A DNA stretch of 64,000 bases from Paenibacillus xylanexedens (GCF_007676705.1 NZ_VEBF01000001.1:1302001-1366000), one strand, 5' to 3'; shown: positions 51,527 to 60,283, counted from the first letter of the stretch. Made by a program: numbers and translations. Notes: generated from the letters alone by a model not told the origin.

Positions 51527-54454
51527 TTACGGAAGACCAAATTCATTACGCTTGACGCGAATCTCGTCCTGAATATATTGGGTATAATCCATGATGGATT
51601 CCCTGGCTTCCACTTGGCCAACAACGGTTTTGTAAAATGCATTGAACAGATGGCGGCCTGTAAAATAACCACCAGGTACTTCGGGAATACCCTTCACGGT
51701 TTCGAATTGGGCTTTGAGATTCGCATAATCCTCCGCAGGCCAAGGCAGGGAATCCAGCGCCTTGATGTTGGCCGTTGGATAACGGGCAGCCGCACCCATC
51801 AGTCCTTCCATCTCCCGTCCGAATTCAGCCTGAATCGGCGTACTGGTCCACCACTTCATGAACTCCCACGCCGCGTCCTGATCCTTGGCACTCTCCAGCA
51901 TCATGACCGCGCTGCCTCCACCCGGGACGTCACGATTCAAGGTACCATCTGCCTGAACGGTTCCTGGGACAGGAACGAATCCCCACAGTCCCCGAATCTC
52001 CGGTGCAAATACAGACAGCTGGTTGTACATGGTGTAATCCGTTAGTCCAATAGGCATCTGTCCTGTACGGAAACGGTTGGCAAAATCATATTCCCGCTCC
52101 AGCTTGTAATCGGTATAGAATTCCGTCCACTGCTTAAAGGTCTCGATTCCGATCCGGGAATCCAGATCCGATTCCTTGTCATCGTTACGATAGAAGGCGC
52201 CGCCGTTCTGGAGCAGCATCGTTGCATACTGCGAGTTCGGCGGAATATTGACACCCTGCATATTCGCCTGGGTCACAACCGGCATGCCGAATTCCATGTG
52301 ATTCTTGCTCAAAATCGCGAGTAGAGCCTCGACATCCTCCCAGTTCTGAGGCACTTCAAGTCCGAGTTCTTCGAGCACGTCTTTACGATAAAACAGCATG
52401 TTAAAGGTTTGCGTTTCCGGCAGGGCATATACGCCTGAATCATAGGCATACGGCACAATTGCACTTTCCCTGAACTCCTGTTCCACGGCGCTATAATCAC
52501 TGAATTGCGTCAGATCAACAGCCGAGTTCCTCATCGCAAAGTTCACGGGTAGGTCATTACCGATCTGCATGGCAACATCGGGTCCTTCACCGGACAAGGT
52601 TGCTGGCAGCAAGGTTCCCATGTTGACCAGCTTCAGATTCACGTTAATGCCACTGTCTGGTGTGAAGGTTTTGTCAATCATCGCTTTCATCGTATTCGCC
52701 TGGTCACGTCCGCTACCAATCCAGACCGTTACCGTGCGCTGATCTTCAGATGTAGCTACATTGCCGATCTGGTTATAATCAATGAAGAACGAATGATAGA
52801 ATATCTTTGCTTCATGACCAAGCTTCGCGAGTGGTCCCATGCCTGTTCCGGGAATATCGCGGTCAATCGAAGTGACGTACAGTGCATCGATCTCAAGGGG
52901 CTGCTCTCGTGCTTGCTGCACCCATGTTCCGAGACCACCCGTGTTGGTTTTATAAGCCGAGAGCCGTCTTGGAATGGTATCCGGCTTGTCGATCATCTCG
53001 TCTAGTTGCAACGCCATCGTCTTGATCAGCGCTTCCTGATCGCTGGACTGTCCTGACAGAAGACGAAGCTGTGCGGCCACGTCTTTGAGTCGTTTACTTT
53101 CCCCGCTGAACACTTCCAGCAGGTTCGGAATCTGTTTCTCCACCCGGTAATCCCGGAATTCATCAGGCTTTGTACCTGTAATCATCAGAATTCGTCGGTA
53201 CATGGAGTTCAAGTTGTACAGACTGTCCTCCACATTGCGGATAAGAGGTGCAAAATCTCCGAGGCTGTTCTCCAGCCGTAGCACATGCTTTCCTTTTTCC
53301 AAGTGAAACTTGTATGCTTCCTTGCCGCCCATGACGTCAATGCGATAGTCACTCTGATAACGGAAAGGGGCTTTGGCCATCTCTGCAAACGGAACTTCAC
53401 CATCAATGGTGAGCTTGCGTGTGGAATAGATGCCTTTGACAAAATTCTGCTGTCCGGTAAAACCGATATGATAAAGTCCACTCTCCGGCACATCCACTTC
53501 CCATTCAATCCATTGTCCTGGCAGACGCCAGTTAAAGCCGCCAATCGTATTAATGCGTACCTGGGAAGCGCTGTAAGGAGATACAGCAGAACTTGACCTT
53601 TCGCTGGTCGGGTATAACGTAGGTGAAGATTTGGCAATCGCGGCTTCTCCTTCAATGCGAATAAGTACATCCTTCGGCTGTCCGGAGGAATCCGACTGTT
53701 GTGCACCTGCAGTTTCCGCGTAAGGAACAGCTGTCTTCTCATTGAAAAGACGAATGGACCGAATCACCATGGGTTCGCGTGATGATTTTAGCGTTAGCGT
53801 GTGTTCCCCTTTTTCCAAATAAAACTTGAATGGAGTCTGTTCGTACCCGTCGGAGTCCTGAAACGTTTCTTCCATCCAGCGTGGTTGCTCCACTTGTCTC
53901 GGGCGTAGGTCATTGCCTTGATTGTCCTGCTCCACGACATCTTTCTCATTCGCCCACACCCGGTCAAACTGCAAATAGGCGGCTTCCGCAAAAGGAAGTT
54001 CACCATCAATGTACAATGCACGCTCAATGGCCGAACTCTTGCCTTCAACGGGATAATAGATGGCGGACAGGTTATACAGCCCGGTCTCCGGCACGTTAAT
54101 GGTCCAATCGACTTGTCCGGTCTCTCCGGTATGGAGAGATACACCATCCATTCCCTCATAATTAGTCAGTTTGCGGACGTCTTCACCTTCGGCTTTTATG
54201 TAATCTCCTGCTTCAATGGTGATGTCCACATTCGGCTGTGTAGCCTGATCCGTTCCGGATCGATACTGTTCGTACCCCTTTTTCTGCCGGGTCTGCTGCA
54301 AGACTGCATCCACTTCAATGGCAGGCAGACTGCCAGGCGGAATGTTTGCACTCTTCACATCAGCGCCGGAAGTTACATATAGAATGATGCAGGCTGCCGC
54401 CACGATGATTACTGTGGACAATATCCATTTCTTACGTTGTAGAATTCCAGCCAT
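51527..54454 (-). CDS. Membrane-anchored solute-binding protein fused to two carbohydrate-binding-like modules
   Basis: 975 residues from the ATG at 54454 (GAGGAGG, 9 bases upstream; the frame continues to 54490 without a site). It has an uncleaved-looking membrane anchor at about 9-30 and no lipobox. Then come two repeated beta-sandwich-like modules (about 76-238 and 263-408). They share VPETGLYNLS/VPESGLYHIG, LYIDGELPFAEA/LTIDGEVPFAEM and FYLEKGEHTLTLKS/FHLEKGKHVLRLEN, reminiscent of CBM6/35/36-like sugar-binding modules. A helical linker (about 410-530) leads to a full family-1 solute-binding domain (about 575-975: VTVWIGSGRDQANTMKAMID, WWTSTPIQAEFGREMEGLMG). Normal binding proteins are 400-550 residues, so the fusion is more than double. 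Two permease genes follow at once. Confidence 0.88.
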   Translation of the reverse strand: MAGILQRKKWILSTVIIVAAACIILYVTSGADVKSANIPPGSLPAIEVDAVLQQTRQKKGYEQYRSGTDQATQPNVDITIEAGDYIKAEGEDVRKLTNYEGMDGVSLHTGETGQVDWTINVPETGLYNLSAIYYPVEGKSSAIERALYIDGELPFAEAAYLQFDRVWANEKDVVEQDNQGNDLRPRQVEQPRWMEETFQDSDGYEQTPFKFYLEKGEHTLTLKSSREPMVIRSIRLFNEKTAVPYAETAGAQQSDSSGQPKDVLIRIEGEAAIAKSSPTLYPTSERSSSAVSPYSASQVRINTIGGFNWRLPGQWIEWEVDVPESGLYHIGFTGQQNFVKGIYSTRKLTIDGEVPFAEMAKAPFRYQSDYRIDVMGGKEAYKFHLEKGKHVLRLENSLGDFAPLIRNVEDSLYNLNSMYRRILMITGTKPDEFRDYRVEKQIPNLLEVFSGESKRLKDVAAQLRLLSGQSSDQEALIKTMALQLDEMIDKPDTIPRRLSAYKTNTGGLGTWVQQAREQPLEIDALYVTSIDRDIPGTGMGPLAKLGHEAKIFYHSFFIDYNQIGNVATSEDQRTVTVWIGSGRDQANTMKAMIDKTFTPDSGINVNLKLVNMGTLLPATLSGEGPDVAMQIGNDLPVNFAMRNSAVDLTQFSDYSAVEQEFRESAIVPYAYDSGVYALPETQTFNMLFYRKDVLEELGLEVPQNWEDVEALLAILSKNHMEFGMPVVTQANMQGVNIPPNSQYATMLLQNGGAFYRNDDKESDLDSRIGIETFKQWTEFYTDYKLEREYDFANRFRTGQMPIGLTDYTMYNQLSVFAPEIRGLWGFVPVPGTVQADGTLNRDVPGGGSAVMMLESAKDQDAAWEFMKWWTSTPIQAEFGREMEGLMGAAARYPTANIKALDSLPWPAEDYANLKAQFETVKGIPEVPGGYFTGRHLFNAFYKTVVGQVEARESIMDYTQYIQDEIRVKRNEFGLP

Positions 54455-54510
54455 CCTACGAGTCCTCCTCATCAAGGCTGATGCCAGCAATGCCGATTTG
54501 GTGGTTCAGG

Positions 54511-54548
54511 AAAAAAGGGCTCCGTGCAACTTTGCCGACACGAGCCCC
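54511..54548 (-). terminator. Intra-operon terminator between the two binding-protein genes
   Basis: A stem of GGGCTCGTG and CACGGAGCCC (minus strand, one bulge) is followed by TTTTTTCC. It lies between the stop of the lipoprotein binding-protein gene (54580) and the start of the fused binding protein (54454). It probably lets through only part of the transcripts, giving more of the small binding protein than of the membrane components. Confidence 0.75.
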
Positions 54549-54579
54549 TGCCTGAATCGTTTGCTGGTGATAAGTGTTG

Positions 54580-55962
54580 TTATTGTTTGCCGAGTTTATC
54601 AATTGCAGCTTGTGCCTGTGCTTTGTATTTCTCGGCTGTTGCTGTCACGGAAGCGTTGTTTTTGATGATATCGTTCACGTAATCTCCAAATGGGTAACCC
54701 GTGTAAGCATCATCCAGTAAAATGCGGCCCGTTCCAGCGATGTGCTCGCGAATGATCGCAATATCCTTCTCATCGGTATAACGACTCTCCAGATAATCTT
54801 GACCTGGATACTCTTCGATCTGCGGGATGTCGAAGGTCTCTTCATAGATTTGGTAGACGATCTTCGGATCCTCCACACCTTTCGGAATGAACTTCGCCGA
54901 TGCCGCGTTGTTTGCATACGTTACCTCTTTGCTACCCTGTGGCCCATTCGGAATCGGTACAACGCCGACAGCAAAGGTGAGATCGCCCAACTGCCATTCA
55001 GCAGCAGTGAACAGAGCTACGTCTCCATCCTTGAACGTATTGCTTTCCTCCCAGTTGGTTTTGTCGCCGGTTTTGACCTTCACGACATTCTCCACGTTAT
55101 ACAGGCGTTTCACGAATTCAGCAGCTTCAATCGTTTTCGGATCGGATAATCCTTCTTTGCTATTGGTATCATCCACGATGGTTCCACCGTTGGCTGCAGT
55201 AAAATGACGAACGACATCAAGGGCCCAGCCAGAAAATCCGTATACATCTGTTTTGCCGTCATTATCCGTATCTTTGGTTGCCTGTTTGGCGAGTTCCAAG
55301 AATTTATCCCAATTCCATTCACCTTGGCTATACAGTTCCTGCGGATCAGGTAATGACAGTTTTTTGAACAAGTCACGATTATAGTGAAGTCCCAGACCGA
55401 TGCTGGTTGGAGATTCGAAGGCGTATTCGTTGCCTGCAATGGCAGGGAATTTAGCAATCAGGTTTGCCTCTTGGTTGATGTTGTTCTCAGGTGTAGTGAA
55501 TTCGGAGATGGGCAACAATTGCCCTTTGAGGATGGCTGGTAGTGCGGATTTGTATTCCATCTGAACGATGTCAGCGAATGGTTCGCCGGCTAGTGCAGAC
55601 GTTGTAAATTTGTTCATGTATTCTTCGAAAGGTACGTTGACGAACTCCAGTTTTACGTTGTATTTCTTCTCTACCTCTGCAATTTTATCGAGTCTGGCCT
55701 TATCCGAGGCCGTCTCTCCCGCCGGTTTCAGATCCCACCAGGCCGCAACCTTGATGACACGTCCACCCAGATCAGGCACATTCGCCACAGCTTCTTCCGC
55801 TACGTCCTCTTTCTCTGTTTCAGCAACTTCGGTGCTGTTGCCTGAGTTCGTTGTTCCCTCTGCATCAGTCCCCGTCTGCGTTGTTCCCCCACCACTGCAA
55901 GCGGATACAAAAAGAATCACAGCCAATAACATCAGAGGTAGAACATTCCATCTTCTAATCAT
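54580..55962 (-). CDS. Extracellular sugar-binding lipoprotein (family 1)
   Basis: 460 residues. Leader NVLPLMLLAVILFVSAC with lipobox VSAC, then a Gly/Thr/Glu-rich spacer and a family-1 solute-binding fold: VIKVAAWWDLKPAGETASDK, YMNKFTTSALAGEPFADIVQ and EWNWDKFLELAKQATKDTDN. The ATG at 55962 lies 11 bases after GGGGAGG; the earlier frame to 55995 lacks a site. It is the first gene of the mannan-type locus, next to the promoter, cre-like box and palindrome at 56072-56123. It is followed by the hairpin at 54511-54548. Probably the main, abundant sugar-capturing protein for the importer genes downstream. Confidence 0.92.
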   Translation of the reverse strand: MIRRWNVLPLMLLAVILFVSACSGGGTTQTGTDAEGTTNSGNSTEVAETEKEDVAEEAVANVPDLGGRVIKVAAWWDLKPAGETASDKARLDKIAEVEKKYNVKLEFVNVPFEEYMNKFTTSALAGEPFADIVQMEYKSALPAILKGQLLPISEFTTPENNINQEANLIAKFPAIAGNEYAFESPTSIGLGLHYNRDLFKKLSLPDPQELYSQGEWNWDKFLELAKQATKDTDNDGKTDVYGFSGWALDVVRHFTAANGGTIVDDTNSKEGLSDPKTIEAAEFVKRLYNVENVVKVKTGDKTNWEESNTFKDGDVALFTAAEWQLGDLTFAVGVVPIPNGPQGSKEVTYANNAASAKFIPKGVEDPKIVYQIYEETFDIPQIEEYPGQDYLESRYTDEKDIAIIREHIAGTGRILLDDAYTGYPFGDYVNDIIKNNASVTATAEKYKAQAQAAIDKLGKQ

Positions 55963-56071
55963 GATTTTAACAACCTCCCCGAATGTGTATGCCAATCATG
56001 GTCCACGCTAATTCATTAACCCCGATCATCAACCAATCGAAAATAAACGACCACCACCATTTGTTATTTTC

Positions 56072-56092
56072 TTGTTTGTTTTTGACAAACAA
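56072..56092. promoter_or_regulatory. Operator-like palindrome downstream of the -10 of the sugar operon promoter
   Basis: The perfect dyad TTGTTTGT-TTTTG-ACAAACAA (56072-56092) lies just downstream of the candidate -10 of the minus-strand promoter, where a bound LacI-type repressor would block transcription. A second palindrome with a similar half-site is at 56256-56278. TTGTTATTT also occurs at 56061-56069. Confidence 0.6.
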
Positions 56093-56121
56093 AATTTAAC
56101 ACAGCAAAATGTAAGCGTCAA
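56093..56121 (-). promoter_or_regulatory. Candidate sigma-A promoter of the mannan-type operon
   Basis: On the minus strand, TTGACG (56121-56116) and TTAAAT (56099-56094), 16 bases apart (or TAAATT, 17 bases apart). This is a good match, with transcription starting inside or next to the palindrome at 56072-56092. The leader before the binding-protein ATG would be about 120 bases. Confidence 0.6.
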
Positions 56122-56123
56122 CA
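56109..56123. promoter_or_regulatory. Catabolite-responsive element (cre)-like box over the -35
   Basis: ATGTAAGCGTCAACA matches the CcpA consensus WTGNAANCGNWNNCW at 14 of 15 positions (C instead of W at position 11) and overlaps the -35 TTGACG on the other strand. CcpA binding here would repress the operon when preferred sugars are present (established logic for cre sites; occupancy is inferred). Confidence 0.6.
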
Positions 56124-56255
56124 TTTTTGTTGTTAACATTTTCTATTTATTCTGATAAAATGCTGATAAATCTATATTTTAGCTGTATTACAACTTATTC
56201 ACCAGGTCAGTCCCTAAGTACACACTTGTTATAATCAGCACTACATTTCAATCAT

Positions 56256-56278
56256 TTGTTATTTTATTTAAATAACAA
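56256..56278. promoter_or_regulatory. Second palindrome, upstream of lacI-type gene
   Basis: TTGTTATTT-TATTT-AAATAACAA, a perfect 9-bp inverted repeat with a 5-base spacer, the same spacer length as the palindrome at 56072-56092. It lies about 210 bases before the LacI-type gene. It could be an auxiliary operator allowing DNA looping, or an autoregulatory site. Confidence 0.5.
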
Positions 56279-56489
56279 AATAATAATTCCTGAGACAAAA
56301 TTCGTCATACTATCTGAAAATGTGCTTACCTTCACGTTGGATGGCTATCGTAAAATACTGCGAATCACTAACATTTTGAATTCTCTATCCGTTATTAGAT
56401 TAAGAGAAATACATCATGCTATACTAGAATCAGTTGGATATCGCTCCAAATAAGGAATACGGCAGAACTACGAGTGTAAGGATGGTATG

Positions 56490-57527
56490 ATGAAAACGAA
56501 GGTAACAATTCAGGAAATTGCACATTTTACGGGTTTGTCGAAATTCGCGGTGTCACGAGCTTTGTCTGGAAAATCGGGAGTTAGCGATCAGACGAGGGAT
56601 GTTATTCTCAAGGCCGCCGGCAAACTTGGATATTTCAAAGATAACAGCATCTTGTCTGGTGAACTGTCTCACAGCAGTGAATCACACGACCCGAAGAACA
56701 CACGTTCAAGCGGTACCATCTTGATTTTGTTTCCCAATGTTCGTTATCAAAATCAAGAGTCCGTGTACTGGGGACCTGTCTTTAACGGAATCTCGTCCAA
56801 GCTGAACCAGAAAGGTATAAATATCCTGACCTTGACGGAACCTTCAGCAGATCAGTTGTTCACGCTATTGAATCCGGATGCTATTCGGGGAATTATTACC
56901 GTTGGTTCCATCTCGACGCCGATTCTACTTGAAATCAAGCGTCTGGGCATTCCGGTTGTGATGGTAGATCATCTGGACCCTGTTTTCCACAGTGACAGCA
57001 TATTTACCGATAACTTTGCATCCATGCGCGAGATCATGCTCTATTTGCTCCGCAAGGGCTTCAAAACCTTCCAGTTCGTCGGCAATATCAGTGATGCTCA
57101 TAGCTTCTATGAACGCTGGATTGCTTATACTTCTGTGCTCATGGGCCATGGAATGGAGATACACCAGATTCCCGAGCTAAGTAATCAGGCATTGGATGAG
57201 TTCCGCCAGACGTTCACTTCAGTGATCAATGAGGATACCCTGCCTGAAGTGTTTGTATGTGCGAATGATTTCTATGGGCTATACACCATAGAAGCTCTTG
57301 AGAGTATGGGCATTCGTGTGCCCGATCAGTGTGTTGTCACCGGGTTTGATAATCTATACGAAAATATTCCCTTACTGGCCACAGTCAATGTGAACAAGGA
57401 ATTGCTGGGGTCACGTGCAGTGGATCAGATGTTATGGCGCATTGCGAACCCAGAGAGCAGCGTAGAGAAAAAGCTGATTCTTGCTGACGTTATTATTCGT
57501 GAACAGTTCAGCCGGCATAGCGGCTAA
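56490..57527 (+). CDS. LacI family transcriptional regulator
   Basis: 345 residues. The N-terminal LacI HTH (KVTIQEIAHFTGLSKFAVSR, ALSGKSGVSDQTRDVI) is followed by the hinge and a type I periplasmic-binding-like effector domain. That domain includes IRGIITVGSISTPILLEIKR, VVMVDHLDPVFHSDSIFTDN and CVVTGFDNLYENIPLLATVN. It is the local regulator, divergent from the sugar operon, and should release DNA on binding an inducer sugar. Two adjacent ATGs exist; the second (56490) is better spaced from AAGGA. Two long palindromes between the divergent genes are its likely sites. It ends before the terminator at 57612-57672. Confidence 0.93.
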   Translation: MKTKVTIQEIAHFTGLSKFAVSRALSGKSGVSDQTRDVILKAAGKLGYFKDNSILSGELSHSSESHDPKNTRSSGTILILFPNVRYQNQESVYWGPVFNGISSKLNQKGINILTLTEPSADQLFTLLNPDAIRGIITVGSISTPILLEIKRLGIPVVMVDHLDPVFHSDSIFTDNFASMREIMLYLLRKGFKTFQFVGNISDAHSFYERWIAYTSVLMGHGMEIHQIPELSNQALDEFRQTFTSVINEDTLPEVFVCANDFYGLYTIEALESMGIRVPDQCVVTGFDNLYENIPLLATVNVNKELLGSRAVDQMLWRIANPESSVEKKLILADVIIREQFSRHSG

Positions 57528-57611
57528 AAAGGTAGGGTACATGGTGGTACATATGTGAGTGTACATACTGAAAATCATATATGGAATAACACTTATGCCA
57601 CACAGAACAGC

Positions 57612-57672
57612 AAGCCAAATACCCCTTTAACCGTGTAATCATGCGGCTTTTGGGTTATTTGGCTTGATTATT
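57612..57672. terminator. Terminator between convergent lacI-type and DUF4272 genes
   Basis: AAGCCAAATA...TTATTTGGCTT outer stem with inner CCG/CGG pairing (57612-57665) and the following GATTATTTTA on the plus strand. The long stem with internal loops fits termination on either side. Confidence 0.7.
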
Positions 57673-57687
57673 TTATGTTGGGCCGTT

Positions 57688-58866
57688 CTACGTATCCGTG
57701 CGCACATCATCCCAGTCCTGATCCAGGTAACAGATCAGCCAGTTCAATGCACGGTGACGTTCATAAGCCACCCCGCCATTCAAACCAGCGGGAGGCGTTC
57801 TGTCATTTACCCGACTATCCACACACACCCAGTTGTAACGGTAGATCAGATCTGCTTCATCCAGAATCTCGCTCTTGCTACGCAGGGATGCATCCGTGAG
57901 AAATTCCGTAAAGCTATCCTTCTGCTGCAAATAACCGACATCCTTCCCTACGTTACACAACTCCGTTGGTGCGCCTAGTTCCTTCACGTAACCAAGCGCC
58001 CACAACATCACGTGGTATGCTTCATATCCCCAGGAGAAGGATATGATCTCCTGCTGCTCTGCTCCGTGCTGATCGATAAACCTCTTCTCTACGGGTGAGA
58101 AAAAGGATTCAGCCTCATACTTGTCAATCACTTCCTGAACCAGCGCTGCGGTATCTTCCGCACTTTCGCCAGCTCCCAGACACTCTCCTTTAAGCGCAGC
58201 AAGACATAGGGCAACCGCACGGCGCGCAACTTCCTCTTTACTCCGAATCGTGGTGTGCTCGTCTCCGGCCCTTGCGGGCAAGTTCGCATTATACGGAATG
58301 CCTTGTTCAGTCAACAGTTGCTCTGAACGCGCTTTACGTTGAATGCCAGACTCCGACTGGGGGCTGTTACCGTCAAGGAAACTGGTGTGTGCTGTCACCG
58401 TGTAATCCTCCACCTCAGATTCTCCATTCACATCCAGTAATAGCTGGCCTTGTGCATTGAGCAGAGATCCACCTCCCCAGAAGATGACGGCATCCAGCGC
58501 ATCAGCCAACCGCAACAATTCGCCGAAGAATTCTTCCGATATGTCCTCTTCCGTCTCAATACCAACCACCATATTGAGTGTGGAACATTTGATCAGTACC
58601 TTTTCCTGGAGCGCAGCATTGCGCCCTTGAATCTGACCCAAAAATCCAAGCATCCCCTGAATCATTGTCGTAAATTCCTCAGGATGCGTCTGGCTGGTCA
58701 TGATATTAAAGCCTTTGGTTTTCTTACTGAACCATTTCTTCTGAGTCACTTGAATATGGGTCTTATCTTCCCGGCGTTCAATCGAACCCTCAGGATAAAT
58801 GGATTGAATCACTTCAAACAGCTGATCCAGGTCAAACTGAGAGCTATATATCGCACAATTTCTCAT
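57688..58866 (-). CDS. DUF4272 domain-containing protein
   Basis: A 392-residue soluble protein. The first about 170 residues are unassigned, with a VIFWGGGSLLNAQGQLLLDV strand region. The C-terminal half is DUF4272-like: QRKARSEQLLTEQGIPYNAN, TIRSKEEVARRAVALCLAAL, FSWGYEAYHVMLWALGYVKE and AEADLIYRYNWVCVDSRVND-type ending. Function unknown. The ATG at 58866 follows GGAGAAGG. It lies 21 bases downstream of the RtcB ligase gene on the same strand and is probably co-transcribed with it, ending at the hairpin 57612-57672. Confidence 0.82.
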   Translation of the reverse strand: MRNCAIYSSQFDLDQLFEVIQSIYPEGSIERREDKTHIQVTQKKWFSKKTKGFNIMTSQTHPEEFTTMIQGMLGFLGQIQGRNAALQEKVLIKCSTLNMVVGIETEEDISEEFFGELLRLADALDAVIFWGGGSLLNAQGQLLLDVNGESEVEDYTVTAHTSFLDGNSPQSESGIQRKARSEQLLTEQGIPYNANLPARAGDEHTTIRSKEEVARRAVALCLAALKGECLGAGESAEDTAALVQEVIDKYEAESFFSPVEKRFIDQHGAEQQEIISFSWGYEAYHVMLWALGYVKELGAPTELCNVGKDVGYLQQKDSFTEFLTDASLRSKSEILDEADLIYRYNWVCVDSRVNDRTPPAGLNGGVAYERHRALNWLICYLDQDWDDVRTDT

Positions 58867-58887
58867 GAAGTTCACCTTCTCCTCTGA

Positions 58888-60108
58888 CTAATCCTTATAC
58901 GGATCGAATTCATTGCCTCCGGCCATGGCAACGCCTACTGGGCGCAGCACATGGTTGATTTTCAGTGTATTCGCATGTGCGTTCAGTACGTCTTGCAGTT
59001 TCTTGTACACAAACGGACTTTCGTCCGTGCCCGCTCCCCGGAGCTCAACCCCATAGGCACGAATTGCTTCATGCATCTGTGCTTCACTAATCTCACCGCC
59101 CATGCGTGTGCGCAGCTTGTAGTTCATTTTGCCAGCCGCCTGGGTTCGGCTCATCGTACGCCCTGCTCCGTGCACAGTGCTGCGGAATGATTCGGTATTC
59201 TCTTCGCTGTGGATCCCCTCCACAATTACCGAGATATCTCCCATGCTTCCACCGACAAAACCGAGCTGCCCGGGTGCCAGCGGCGTTGCGCCTTTGCGGA
59301 CCACGACTACCTCTTCACCCTTGTGCTGTTCTTTCCAGGCAAAGTTGTGATGGTTATGAACGGCATATTCAGCACTTGCCCCGAGAATTCCAAGCACCTG
59401 TTCAATGACATAGTCACGCCCTGCATAGGCATACCGGCCCGCCAAAGTCATTGCGTCCCAATACATATCACCCATTTCGCTATTTAGGTCAAACAGTGTA
59501 GGTGGCTGATCCATCGATTCGCCCGGAGCTTTACCACTGAACTCGCGTCCTGCAGCGAGGTTAAGGAATCCACTCGCCACTTTGTGACCGAACCCGCGAC
59601 TGCCAAAATGATTCGCGATCCATACCTTTCCCGTTGCCTCTTCTACAAAAATATCCACAAAATGATTGCCACTGCCTACAGTTCCAAGCTGGTTGCGTGC
59701 GAGTGTCTTCAGCTTATGCTGTAATCCCGGTTCAATGGTATCCAACAGCTTCCAGCTCGCATCATCAAACAATTCATGATCCACCGGTGTTGGATTATTG
59801 CGGCCCACGCCGAAAGAAATGGTCGAATTGATGTCATCCATGATCTCTGCGATCTGATTTCGAATATCGTCCCACATCAGATTCGTGCGCACAGCCTTGT
59901 TGCCACAGGCAATATCGTATCCGACACCTGACGGACTGATCATATTCCGGTAAGCGACAACACCACCGATGGGTTGCGAGTAGCCTTTGTGATGGTCGGC
60001 CATCAGAGCCACACCCAGTACATCTCCATATTGCGAGCAAGTCACCGCCTGACTTACGGCGTTCTCCAGCGGCTCCCCCCAGACTTTAATGTTATCTACA
60101 ATACGCAT
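58888..60108 (-). CDS. rtcB: RtcB family RNA-splicing ligase
   Basis: A 406-residue RtcB-type 3'-phosphate/5'-hydroxyl RNA ligase, GTP- and Mn-dependent. Metal and GMP motifs present: SGVGYDIACGNKAV (Asp/Cys), LGTVGSGNHFVDIF, IANHFGSRGFGHKV and the guanylylated His region TVHGAGRTMSRTQAAGKMNY. The DIACGN loop differs from the more common DIGCGM but keeps Asp and Cys. In bacteria RtcB repairs or heals RNA cut by endonucleases. No archease or RtcA gene is adjacent. AGGAGG stands 11 bases before the ATG at 60108. The DUF4272 gene follows. Confidence 0.93.
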   Translation of the reverse strand: MRIVDNIKVWGEPLENAVSQAVTCSQYGDVLGVALMADHHKGYSQPIGGVVAYRNMISPSGVGYDIACGNKAVRTNLMWDDIRNQIAEIMDDINSTISFGVGRNNPTPVDHELFDDASWKLLDTIEPGLQHKLKTLARNQLGTVGSGNHFVDIFVEEATGKVWIANHFGSRGFGHKVASGFLNLAAGREFSGKAPGESMDQPPTLFDLNSEMGDMYWDAMTLAGRYAYAGRDYVIEQVLGILGASAEYAVHNHHNFAWKEQHKGEEVVVVRKGATPLAPGQLGFVGGSMGDISVIVEGIHSEENTESFRSTVHGAGRTMSRTQAAGKMNYKLRTRMGGEISEAQMHEAIRAYGVELRGAGTDESPFVYKKLQDVLNAHANTLKINHVLRPVGVAMAGGNEFDPYKD

Positions 60109-60238
60109 GATCGTGTTAACCTCCTATGTACTTTTTTGGAACTTCATCTTATATTTCTATCTGTTGCTCTCATTAGTTTAACAAAGATCAGTGTGGCTCG
60201 AAACGTCGTCTTCCTTCAGTTCACCATTATTCGCGCAT

Positions 60239-60266
60239 AAAAAAAAGAGAGCTCGGCTCCCTTTTC
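60239..60266 (-). terminator. Terminator of the small secreted-protein gene
   Basis: On the minus strand, AAAAGGGAGC / GCTCTCTTTT around a 3-base loop (one G-U pair), followed by more T residues. It lies 17 bases after the stop at 60284. Confidence 0.8.
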
Positions 60267-60283
60267 TCACAGGTGATTCCTAT

